Below, one piece after another: positions 1-6,814 of a stretch of DNA of 12,711 nt; position 1 is the first letter of the stretch; each line of letters opens with the position of its first letter. Both the position numbers and the translations under genes were made by a program. The notes under the pieces were generated by a model that saw only the letters and a program-made list of their open reading frames with translations, was not told where the DNA came from and searched no databases. Origin of the DNA: JALZHR01 sp036389695 (GTDB lineage Bacteria > Acidobacteriota > Blastocatellia > Pyrinomonadales > Pyrinomonadaceae); contig DASVWG010000007.1 in the NCBI GenBank assembly GCA_036389695.1, positions 1-12,711 on the forward strand. Reading direction: 5' to 3'.

Positions 1-47
1 TGTGCCCCAAGACTGGCTTCTGAACTGCTTGCCGTCTTTCTTAGACG

Positions 48-73
48 CTTCACAGCGAAAAATCGTTGTGAAG
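48..73. repeat. small hairpin, possible end of an upstream gene
   Basis: Ten-base arms at 48-57 and 64-73 pair around a 6-nt loop, with one G-T (wobble in RNA) position. No clear T-run follows. An open frame from base 2 ends at the TAA at 74-76, directly after the hairpin, so this could be the tail and stem-loop of a gene lying outside the window. That short peptide is not recognisable, so no gene is called. Confidence 0.4.
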
Positions 74-121
74 TAAATTGCTATTTTAACATCTTCCGGC
101 GGCGATTGGAAACAAATTGGA

Positions 122-202
122 AACAGGCGGAAACGCGACAGTTATGGAGCGTGTTTCTTAAGTTGACGGACACGCTCCATAACTGTCGCGTTTCTGCCTG
201 TT
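122..202. repeat. 81-bp near-perfect palindrome upstream of the helicase gene
   Basis: Arms of 33 bases (122-154 and 170-202) are reverse complements except at one position, G129 against T195, which is a G-U pair in a plus-strand transcript. The loop is 15 nt (155-169). The right arm ends 15 bases before the candidate -35 box of the helicase promoter. No T-run follows, so it is not a classical intrinsic terminator. It could be a MITE-like or REP-like repeat, a cruciform or protein-binding site, or the structured 3' end of an upstream transcript. The function is unknown; the structure itself is directly visible. Confidence 0.85.
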
Positions 203-217
203 ACATTCAAAAAACTA

Positions 218-252
218 TTAACAATTGACAATAAAACATTTACAATCGTTTT
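218..252 (+). promoter_or_regulatory. candidate sigma70-type promoter, leaderless start
   Basis: TTAACA (218-223) and TACAAT (241-246) are separated by 17 bp, a canonical housekeeping-sigma layout. Six bases separate the -10 box from the ATG at 253, so transcription would begin at or next to the start codon. No Shine-Dalgarno sequence precedes that ATG, which agrees with a leaderless mRNA. A TTGACA at 225-230 is a better -35 hexamer but lies only 10 bp from the -10 box. Inferred from sequence only. Confidence 0.5.
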
Positions 253-1137
253 ATGTCCCGTTCATCAAATGACCGCCGCCGGCGCGAATCGCGCCCCAAC
301 AGCCGCGACAAAGCGCGTTCCAACATCAACCGTCGAAAGGAACGCGAATTTAAACGCGAACTTGCAGAGAAAAGTTCCGCGAAAAGCGAGCCGCAGTATT
401 CGCCGCAGCAAAAACGCGCCGTCGATAATCTTCTGAGCGGCATCGGCACGCCCGAACCGAAGCCGCTGGTGCCGGACGATTTCCAAATCGAAGCGCTCGA
501 AGCCATCGAGACGCAGGACGTTCTCGTTACAGCGCCGACGGGCAGCGGCAAAACGTGGATTGCGCGCGAAGAAATCCGGCGTCTTTTAGAAAACGGGCAA
601 CGCGCGTGGTACACGACGCCTCTAAAGGCGTTAACCAATTCCAAATACACGGAATTTTCCGCCGAATTCGGCGCTGAAAACGTCGGCATTCTGACCGGCG
701 ACCGGAAAGAGAATTGGGACGCGCCTTTAATCGTCGGCACTACGGAAATCTATCGCAATCAGCTTTTTGACGCGCTCCGGCAGGGCGAGCAGGTGCGTAC
801 GGATTTCGTCATTTTAGACGAAGCGCATTATCTGGCTGACGAAGACCGCGGGCACGTCTGGGAAGAAGCGATTATCCTGACGCCGCCGCGCATCCGGATG
901 CTGCTTTTGTCGGCGACCATCGGAAACGCCGACGAGTTTGCCCGGTGGATTGAAGAAGTGCGCGGCGTCCGCGTCCGCGTCATTAATCGCGCCGGTTCGC
1001 GCCCGGTCGAGCTTCGCGCCGCGTTTCTCGCGCCGGATACGCGACTGTTTCCATTATTTAACGAGCAGGGGAAATTCAATACGGAACTCGAACGATTTGC
1101 GCAGGAAGAAAATCGTTTCGAGCGTCGAAGACATTAA
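253..1137 (+). CDS. Ski2-like DEAD/DEAH-box helicase, N-terminal half (RecA1), interrupted gene
   Basis: This 294-aa product is the front part of a superfamily 2 RNA helicase of the Ski2/Mtr4 kind. A basic, arginine-rich tail (about residues 1-45) precedes the RecA1 domain. Visible motifs are I/Walker A APTGSGKT (94-101), Ia TTPLKAL (121-127), Ib LTGD (147-150), II DEAH (189-192) and III SAT (220-222). It then stops: motifs IV to VI are absent here and are encoded 5.7 kb downstream at 6815-8677. Only 293 codons look native; the last His codon and the TAA at 1135-1137 belong to the inserted DNA. RecA1 alone can bind ATP but should not complete an ATPase site without RecA2. The start at 253 fits the promoter and the onset of the basic tail, although no ribosome-binding site is seen. 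No frameshift or internal stop is visible, so the interruption is recent or the half-protein is still under selection. Confidence 0.9.
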   Translation: MSRSSNDRRRRESRPNSRDKARSNINRRKEREFKRELAEKSSAKSEPQYSPQQKRAVDNLLSGIGTPEPKPLVPDDFQIEALEAIETQDVLVTAPTGSGKTWIAREEIRRLLENGQRAWYTTPLKALTNSKYTEFSAEFGAENVGILTGDRKENWDAPLIVGTTEIYRNQLFDALRQGEQVRTDFVILDEAHYLADEDRGHVWEEAIILTPPRIRMLLLSATIGNADEFARWIEEVRGVRVRVINRAGSRPVELRAAFLAPDTRLFPLFNEQGKFNTELERFAQEENRFERRRH

Positions 1138-1142
1138 AAGAA

Positions 1143-1172
1143 TTTTAGATTTTAGATTTTAGATTTTAGATT
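1143..1172. repeat. four tandem TTTTAGA heptamers near the left insert end
   Basis: Four perfect copies of TTTTAGA run from 1143 to 1170, and TT of a fifth follows. They lie 11 bp inside the proposed left end. Heptameric short tandem repeats are known from cyanobacterial intergenic regions; no function can be read here. Being non-coding, copy-number change would not shift a reading frame. Confidence 0.9.
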
Positions 1173-1201
1173 GGACATTGAAAATTTAATAAAGATAGAA
1201 G

Positions 1202-1255
1202 TCTCAAAAAAGTTAAAAATCTCAAACAGGTTATAAATCTCAAAAAAAATCATAA
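1202..1255. repeat. three 18-bp imperfect direct repeats
   Basis: Three abutting 18-bp units start at 1202, 1220 and 1238, each opening with TCTCAAA and continuing A-rich; units 1 and 2 both contain GTTA at the same place. A weaker TCTCAA copy starts at 1278. They lie 80-134 bp upstream of the surface-protein ATG. Plausible roles are operator sites for a protein binding in tandem or recombinase-binding sites of the insert; they could also be simple A-rich sequence. Confidence 0.65.
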
Positions 1256-1297
1256 CCGACTGTCTTTTGCGAGGTAATCTCAACACTGTTAAGTGGC

Positions 1298-1306
1298 TGA
1301 TAAATT
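1298..1306 (+). promoter_or_regulatory. possible extended -10 promoter for the surface protein
   Basis: TG (1298-1299), one base, then TAAATT (1301-1306) matches an extended -10 element about 30 bp upstream of the ATG at 1336. No convincing -35 box lies 17 bp upstream, where the fourth TCTCAA repeat falls. This is a weak, sequence-only prediction. Confidence 0.3.
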
Positions 1307-1320
1307 ATTTTCGTGTATTC

Positions 1321-1326
1321 GGAAGG
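1321..1326 (+). promoter_or_regulatory. ribosome-binding site deciding the surface-protein start
   Basis: GGAAGG lies 9 nt before the ATG at 1336. This favours that ATG over the in-frame TTG at 1267, which has no such site and would put 23 unlikely residues before the signal sequence. Confidence 0.7.
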
Positions 1327-1335
1327 TTTCTTATT

Positions 1336-4300
1336 ATGAACAAGTTTAAGAAGTTTGCGTTGGCGGGCGCAGTGGTCGCCGCGCTGGTTTTTGTTTTAAT
1401 ACATTTTTTTAATAATTCTAAAATTTCCGATTCCCCACAAATCGCTCAGCAGTCATTAACCGAAAACAATTCTCCGGCGGAAAACACAAACGCCGGTGAT
1501 GCCGCAGCGTTTGATAAACAGAAAATCGTTGACGCTTACGGAAAATTGCCGCTTCATTTCGAGCCGAATCTCGGGCAGACGGACGAGCAGGTGAAATTTC
1601 TCGCGCGCGGTCAGGGCTACGCTCTTTTTCTGACCGAAAAAGAAGCCGTTTTGTCTTTGCAGAAACGCGGCAGAAATAAAGCGCAGGACAAGCGCGCCGT
1701 CGTCCGGATGCAGATTGAAAACGCCAGCGACGCGCCTCAAACTGTCGGCTTGGACGAAACCGAAAGCAAATCGAATTATTTTATCGGCAGCGATTCCGCC
1801 AAATGGCAATCGAACGTTCCGAATTACGCGAAGGTCAGATACGGGCAGATTTACGACGGCGTCGACCTCGTTTATTACGGCAATAATCAGCGTCTCGAAT
1901 ACGATTTCCTCGTCCAGCCGAACGCGAATCCGAATCAAATCAAGCTGAAATTCGACGGCGTCAAATCCGCTAAAATCGACAAACAATCCGGCGACCTTCT
2001 GCTGGAAACCGAAGTCGGAACGCTGCGCCAGCACGCGCCGGTCGTTTATCAAAACATCGACGGTGAAAGAAAAGAAATCGCCAGCGCCTACGCTCTTGCG
2101 AAGGACGAAGGACAAAGGACAAAGGACGGCTTTTCAGTAACTTTCAAAATAGCCGATTACGATAAATCGAAAGAACTCGTCATCGACCCGATTCTGGCTT
2201 ACGGCAGCTATCTGGGCGGAACGATGTTCGACGAAGGACGCTCAATCGCGGTCGATGCGGGCGGCAACGCTTACATCGTCGGCTCGGCGGCTTCGCGCGA
2301 TTTTCCGACCACGGCGGGAACAATCAAACCCGTTATGCTGCCGCGTCAGGACGCGCCGAATTCCTACTGGTATGACGCTTTCGTGACGAAAGTAAATCCG
2401 ACCGGAACGGCAATCGTTTATTCAACTTATTTCGGCGGTCGCAACGGCAATGAAACCGGTTCGGGCGTCGCGGTCGACGCGCAAGGCAACGCCCTGATTA
2501 GCGGCTCGACGATGTCTCCCGACTTTCCGCTGGTTAATCCTCTCAGCTCGACTTACAACAATATCGATATGAATTTCGCCGCCAAGTTAAACCCGACCGG
2601 CTCGGCGATTATTTATTCGACTTATTTAGGTATGAGCAATAGCGGAAGCAGCAAAATCGCGGTCAATCAGGCGACGGGCGACGCGGTTTTCGCCGGAAAT
2701 ACCGGCTCGGCTAATTTTCCGACGACGCCGGGCGCATTCAAGGAAAGACTCTGCGACCAGCCGCAAGGCTGCGTCGGAGTTTCCTACAGCGGCGGCTTCA
2801 TCGTTAAATTTGCCGCGGGCGGCAGCGCGGTTTATTCGACGCTCTTTCCGAATACGAGCATCAATGATGTCGCGCTCGATGCTGCCGGAAACGCAATCGT
2901 CGGCGGAACTGCTGCCGCGAATTTTACGACGACGCCCGGCGCGTTTCAGCCCGCATCGAGCGGCGGTGTCGAAGGTTTTGCCGCCAAATTAAATTCGGCT
3001 GGCAACACGCTTCTTTTCGGAACGTTTTTAGGCGGCGGATTGCAGTCCGACCGCGTGAAAGGCGTCACGGTCGATTCGACCGGCAATGTCTACGTGACCG
3101 GACAAACCGAAAACACGGGCTTTCCGACCACGGCGGGCGCGTTTGACCAGACTTTCAACGGCGGCGCGGACGGATTTTTAACCAAATTCAACGCGTCAGG
3201 CTCGGCGCTCGTCTACTCGACGTTTTACGGCGGCACGGGCAAAGATGAGCCTTTCGCCATCGGCTTGGGTTCGGACAACAGCGCGTTCGTCGCGGGCGAA
3301 ACTTTAAGCAGCACGACTTTTCCGCTCAAAAATTCGCTGAACGGCACGAACGGCACGATTTTCCTGACGCGCTTTAACACGGACGCGACGGCGCTCGTTT
3401 TCTCGACGCTTTTAGGTCAGGGCGGCGCGTATGATTTGGCGGTCGACGGCGCGAACGCGGCTTATATTACGGGACACACGACCTCGGTTCTCGTCACGCC
3501 GAATTCCTTCCAGCCGATGAAGGGCGACCCGTCCGCCACCAGTTCCGGCAAAGACGCTTTCGTGTTGAAAATCGCGCCGACCGATGAAACCGTGCAGCAT
3601 TACAGCATCAGCGGAACGGTCAACGACCCGACGCAGTCCGGCAATTATCAGCCGATTGTCGTGACCGTGACCGGCACGGTCAATCGCTCAATCATTCTGC
3701 CTTACGGAAGCGGAAACGGCATTATTCCATACTTTTTCGGCAATCTCCCGGCGGGCGGAAATTACGTCGTGACGGTTAAGAAACTCGGCTTTTTGACCGA
3801 CCCGGAAAGCGTCAGCTTTAATAATCTGGGCGCCAATCAATTTGCCGATTTTACGATTCTGAATAACGCCGAGCCAATCGGCGTCATCACAAGCCCGCAA
3901 CACGGCACAAACTACAGCGCGCCCGCTTCAATCACGATTCAGGCGACGGCTTCCGACCCGGACGGCGACGCGATTACGAAAGTCGATTTTGTCGCTTACG
4001 GCGACAACGAAAGTATTCCTTTAGCAACGGACACGACCGCGCCGTATGAATTTACGTGGAACAACGTTCCGACCGGAACCTGGGCTTTGTATGCGATTCC
4101 GACTGACTCGAAAGGCTTGCGCGGCGATTCGACGCCGGTGGTTCACGTTTTCGTCAACGACCCGGCGGGCTTGAGCGTTTCGATAACCAGCCCGACCGAA
4201 GGACAAACCTTCGCCGAGGGCGACGACGTGCCGCTTAGCGCAAATGTTTCTTCTTCCGTCAGAATTCTGGAATTTTACAACCAGAATAACGAATTAATCG

Positions 4301-6705
4301 GCAGACGCACGAGCGCTCCCTGGTCAACCTCCTGGCGCGTGATGAATCGCGGAAATTACACGATTACGGCGAAAGTTTATAACTCGCAGGAACAGTCGCT
4401 TGTCTCGACTCCGGTCAGCATCGCCGTCAACGGCAGAAATCACCGGATTACCGGACGAATTTTCGATTTGACGGCAAACGCGCCGATTCCGAACGTCACG
4501 CTTAATCTGACGAGTTCGAGCAATCCGAGCATCTCGGCGACGACCACTTCCGATTCAAACGGTAATTATCTGTTTACGGATTTGGGCGCGACTCCCGACG
4601 ACAGCGTGACGATTACGCCGGTTTCGAGCGAATACACTTTCGAGCCGCAAAACCGTGTCATCAATTATCTCGGCTATATAAACTGGGAGACCCAAAACTT
4701 CTGGGGAACCAGACAAACGCAGATTAACGTGGCGCTGACCAGCCCGACGCAAGGGCAAACTTTCACCGCGCCCGCGACCATTAATCTGGCGGCAAACGCG
4801 ACGAGCGGCGCAGGCACGATTACGAAAGTCGAATTTTATCGACAGCAGGGCGCGCAAACCGTTCTGCTGTCGACCGACACGACCGCGCCTTACGAGCATC
4901 AATTAACCGATGTCGCGGCTGGCAATCACGGCTTTTTCGCCCGCGCCTTCGATTCAAGCGGCGCAATCAAGGATTCGTCATACGTCGAAGTGAGGGTCAA
5001 TGCGCCCGTGACGACGATTCGTCTGCAGGGCGACATCTACAACCCGGACGGTTTTCCGATGCAGGGCATCAGAGTCAATCTGACCGGAACAACCGCAAGC
5101 GGCACGCCGGTTAACCAGAGTTCGATTTCCCTTTCGACCGGCGCTTACGGCTTCGGCAATGTGCCGGCGGGCGGAAATTATACGCTTACGCCGCAGGTCG
5201 TCGGCAGTTTAACGTTCACGCCGCCGTCATTCAGCGTGACGAACGCGACCGAGGACAATTTGGATATTGATTTCGTCTCGTCAGCGCCGAATCAATCGCC
5301 GAGCGTGATGATTAACAGCCCGGCAAACGGCGCAACGTTTACGATGCCCGCCGCGATTCCGGTTAACGTCACCGCGACCGACCCGGACGGGCAGGTTGTG
5401 CATCTGACGGTTTCGGCGGTCGGCAACAGTCAATCGACGACTATCGGGCAATCGAACAACGGCACGTTCAACGCGCCGTGGCAGCCGAATCGTCCGGGCG
5501 AATACAGGCTCTGGGCACAGGCGCGCGATAACGGCGGATTCTTCACCAGTGTTTTCATCGACATCACCGTCAATCCGCCCTCGCCGGTCGGCATTACGGG
5601 CAGAATCGTCGACCGCAACAGCGACGGCATCGAAGGCGTCACGCTCGAACTCAGAAATTATCCGGAAGATGCGGAAAATCCGCAGCCGCCGGTGGCGACC
5701 GTGACGACCAACGCGAGCGGAAACTACACGATTCCAAGCGTGCCGACCTTTGCCAACTACATTCTGCGGGCGTCGAAGATGGATTACACCTTCTCGCCGC
5801 AGCAGCGAATTTATTTCAATCTGGCGACGAATCAGACGGGCGATTTCACCGGAACGATACAGGTTCAGCCTTCGGAATTCGACGGCGACGGCAGAAGCGA
5901 TTTAGCCGTCTGGCGACCGGAAACCGGCGACTGGCACGTGATGCGCTCCAGCGACAATACCTATACGGGCGTGCGTTTCGGCGCGGGACAATTCGGTGAC
6001 ATCGCCGTGCCGGGCAACTACGACGGCGACCGCAAAACCGATTTGGCGGTTTATCGTCCGGCAGACGGAACGTGGTATATCGCCCAAAGCTCCAACGGTC
6101 AGGTTCGCGCCGTGAAGTTCGGCATCGCGACGGATAAGCCCGCCGCCGGTGATTTTGACGGCGACGGCAAAACGGATATCGCGGTTTTCCGCCCGTCGAA
6201 CGGCTACTGGTACATCCTGCGCAGCACGGACGGACAATTTATCGCCATTCAGTGGGGGACTGACGGCGATACTCCGCTGGCGGGCGATTTCGACGGCGAC
6301 GGCATTGCCGATGTAGCTGTCTTCCGCCCGTCAGACGGAACGTGGTATGTCCGTCAGAGCACGACCGGCAATCTGCAGGGCTTCAAATTCGGTCAGAACG
6401 GCGACGTTCCGCTCGTCGGCGATTTTGACGGCGACAAGCGGGCTGATTTCACGGTCTTCCGCCCGACGGACGGCGTGTGGTATGTCTGGCTAAGCTCGAC
6501 CAGTTCGCTGAAAGCCTTTAAATGGGGCACGAACGGCGATAAACCCGTGCCGGGCGATTTCGACCGCGACGGCAAGACGGATTTCGCCGTCTTCCGCCCG
6601 ACGGACGGTTACTGGTATATCTTCCGCAGCGCGACGAATTCCTACACGGTAGATAAATTCGGTCAGAACGGCGACGTTCCGATTCCGGCGGCTTACGTGC
6701 AGTAA
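1336..6705 (+). CDS. very large secreted modular protein: SBBP beta-propeller, Ig-like and FG-GAP-type repeats
   Basis: The 1789-aa product starts with MNKFKKF and a hydrophobic segment (about residues 7-23), a signal peptide or membrane anchor. A DUF7948-like domain follows (about 71-286; 'FEPNLGQ' is typical). Seven SBBP-type repeats ('YSTYLGG...VDAxGNAYVTG...FPTT') span about 287-754 and suggest a seven-bladed propeller. Next come eight alternating modules: carboxypeptidase-regulatory-like domains near 755, 1034, 1228 and 1418 ('ITGRI...GxYxF'), and Ig-like domains near 850, 947, 1130 and 1321 ('ITSPxxGxxF'). Six FG-GAP/VCBS-like repeats (1514-1789) end the protein, with Asp-rich 'DGDGKTD' loops that may bind calcium. 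No catalytic motif is seen. An extracellular adhesive or structural role is inference. It reads in the helicase direction but has its own ribosome-binding site and a terminator-like hairpin. Codon use resembles its neighbours, so it probably comes from the same or a related genome. Confidence 0.85.
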   Translation: MNKFKKFALAGAVVAALVFVLIHFFNNSKISDSPQIAQQSLTENNSPAENTNAGDAAAFDKQKIVDAYGKLPLHFEPNLGQTDEQVKFLARGQGYALFLTEKEAVLSLQKRGRNKAQDKRAVVRMQIENASDAPQTVGLDETESKSNYFIGSDSAKWQSNVPNYAKVRYGQIYDGVDLVYYGNNQRLEYDFLVQPNANPNQIKLKFDGVKSAKIDKQSGDLLLETEVGTLRQHAPVVYQNIDGERKEIASAYALAKDEGQRTKDGFSVTFKIADYDKSKELVIDPILAYGSYLGGTMFDEGRSIAVDAGGNAYIVGSAASRDFPTTAGTIKPVMLPRQDAPNSYWYDAFVTKVNPTGTAIVYSTYFGGRNGNETGSGVAVDAQGNALISGSTMSPDFPLVNPLSSTYNNIDMNFAAKLNPTGSAIIYSTYLGMSNSGSSKIAVNQATGDAVFAGNTGSANFPTTPGAFKERLCDQPQGCVGVSYSGGFIVKFAAGGSAVYSTLFPNTSINDVALDAAGNAIVGGTAAANFTTTPGAFQPASSGGVEGFAAKLNSAGNTLLFGTFLGGGLQSDRVKGVTVDSTGNVYVTGQTENTGFPTTAGAFDQTFNGGADGFLTKFNASGSALVYSTFYGGTGKDEPFAIGLGSDNSAFVAGETLSSTTFPLKNSLNGTNGTIFLTRFNTDATALVFSTLLGQGGAYDLAVDGANAAYITGHTTSVLVTPNSFQPMKGDPSATSSGKDAFVLKIAPTDETVQHYSISGTVNDPTQSGNYQPIVVTVTGTVNRSIILPYGSGNGIIPYFFGNLPAGGNYVVTVKKLGFLTDPESVSFNNLGANQFADFTILNNAEPIGVITSPQHGTNYSAPASITIQATASDPDGDAITKVDFVAYGDNESIPLATDTTAPYEFTWNNVPTGTWALYAIPTDSKGLRGDSTPVVHVFVNDPAGLSVSITSPTEGQTFAEGDDVPLSANVSSSVRILEFYNQNNELIGRRTSAPWSTSWRVMNRGNYTITAKVYNSQEQSLVSTPVSIAVNGRNHRITGRIFDLTANAPIPNVTLNLTSSSNPSISATTTSDSNGNYLFTDLGATPDDSVTITPVSSEYTFEPQNRVINYLGYINWETQNFWGTRQTQINVALTSPTQGQTFTAPATINLAANATSGAGTITKVEFYRQQGAQTVLLSTDTTAPYEHQLTDVAAGNHGFFARAFDSSGAIKDSSYVEVRVNAPVTTIRLQGDIYNPDGFPMQGIRVNLTGTTASGTPVNQSSISLSTGAYGFGNVPAGGNYTLTPQVVGSLTFTPPSFSVTNATEDNLDIDFVSSAPNQSPSVMINSPANGATFTMPAAIPVNVTATDPDGQVVHLTVSAVGNSQSTTIGQSNNGTFNAPWQPNRPGEYRLWAQARDNGGFFTSVFIDITVNPPSPVGITGRIVDRNSDGIEGVTLELRNYPEDAENPQPPVATVTTNASGNYTIPSVPTFANYILRASKMDYTFSPQQRIYFNLATNQTGDFTGTIQVQPSEFDGDGRSDLAVWRPETGDWHVMRSSDNTYTGVRFGAGQFGDIAVPGNYDGDRKTDLAVYRPADGTWYIAQSSNGQVRAVKFGIATDKPAAGDFDGDGKTDIAVFRPSNGYWYILRSTDGQFIAIQWGTDGDTPLAGDFDGDGIADVAVFRPSDGTWYVRQSTTGNLQGFKFGQNGDVPLVGDFDGDKRADFTVFRPTDGVWYVWLSSTSSLKAFKWGTNGDKPVPGDFDRDGKTDFAVFRPTDGYWYIFRSATNSYTVDKFGQNGDVPIPAAYVQ
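5875..6705 (+). repeat. six FG-GAP-like coding repeats with a 135-bp period
   Basis: Repeats begin at 5875, 6016, 6151, 6286, 6421 and 6556. The first is 141 bp and the next four are exactly 135 bp (45 aa). The unit reads roughly 'DFDGDGKTDxAVFRPxxGxWYxxxS...FGxxGDxPxxG'. A 27-bp stretch is identical at 6385-6411 and 6655-6681, exactly two units apart, which points to recent duplication or gene conversion within the array. Confidence 0.9.
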
Positions 6706-6710
6706 CTTTA

Positions 6711-6738
6711 GTGATAAGTGATAGGTGATAGGTGATAA
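6711..6738. repeat. four tandem GTGATAR heptamers near the right insert end
   Basis: GTGATAA, GTGATAG, GTGATAG and GTGATAA follow each other without gaps, directly after the surface-protein gene. Two further heptamers, TTTTTAC twice, occupy 6771-6784. Together with TTTTAGA at the other end, 7-bp tandem repeats occur at both margins of the proposed insert and were not noticed elsewhere in the window. Confidence 0.85.
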
Positions 6739-6775
6739 GGAAGAAACTTTTTCTCCTTATCGCCTATCACTTTTT
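6725..6775 (+). terminator. intrinsic-terminator-like hairpin after the surface-protein gene
   Basis: Arms 6725-6741 and 6754-6770 pair over 17 bp with one T-G wobble around a 12-nt loop, and TTTTT follows at 6771-6775. The stem begins 20 bp after the stop codon. It should end the surface-protein transcript and limit read-through into the downstream helicase half. Confidence 0.7.
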
Positions 6776-6779
6776 ACTT

Positions 6780-6814
6780 TTTACTTAAAATATTTCGTGG
6801 TTTAATAATCTTTA
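6780..6814 (+). promoter_or_regulatory. possible promoter at leaderless spacing before the helicase C-half
   Basis: TTTACT (6780-6785), a 17-bp spacer and TAATAA (6803-6808) stand 6 nt before the ATG at 6815. This is the same geometry as the promoter before the N-terminal half. The region is very A/T-rich, so chance matches are likely, and no Shine-Dalgarno sequence is present. If real, the insert's right end would drive the second half separately. Confidence 0.3.

Noticed and set aside
1..228. Open plus-strand frames across the left edge (frame 1 to about 228, frame 2 ending at 76)
   Set aside because: The frame-1 peptide runs through the 81-bp palindrome and resembles nothing known; the frame-2 peptide is too short to identify. 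Either could be the tail of a gene outside the window.
240..740. 166-aa minus-strand open frame opposite the helicase N-half
   Set aside because: It is antisense to conserved helicase motifs, has low-complexity Arg/Ser-rich content and no ribosome-binding site. Similar long antisense frames over the helicase C-half and ispH are rejected for the same reason.
938..1162. Frame-2 open frame bridging the left junction
   Set aside because: It ends in the TTTTAGA repeats, is out of frame with helicase motifs on both sides and does not lead to the C-half, so a frameshift explanation of the split fails.
1143..1255. CRISPR array or iteron origin
   Set aside because: Units of 7 and 18 bp abut with no spacers, and no cas or replication gene is present.
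1267..1335. Upstream TTG start giving a 1812-aa surface protein
   Set aside because: The ATG at 1336 has GGAAGG 9 nt upstream and begins a normal signal sequence; the extra 23 residues have no ribosome-binding site.
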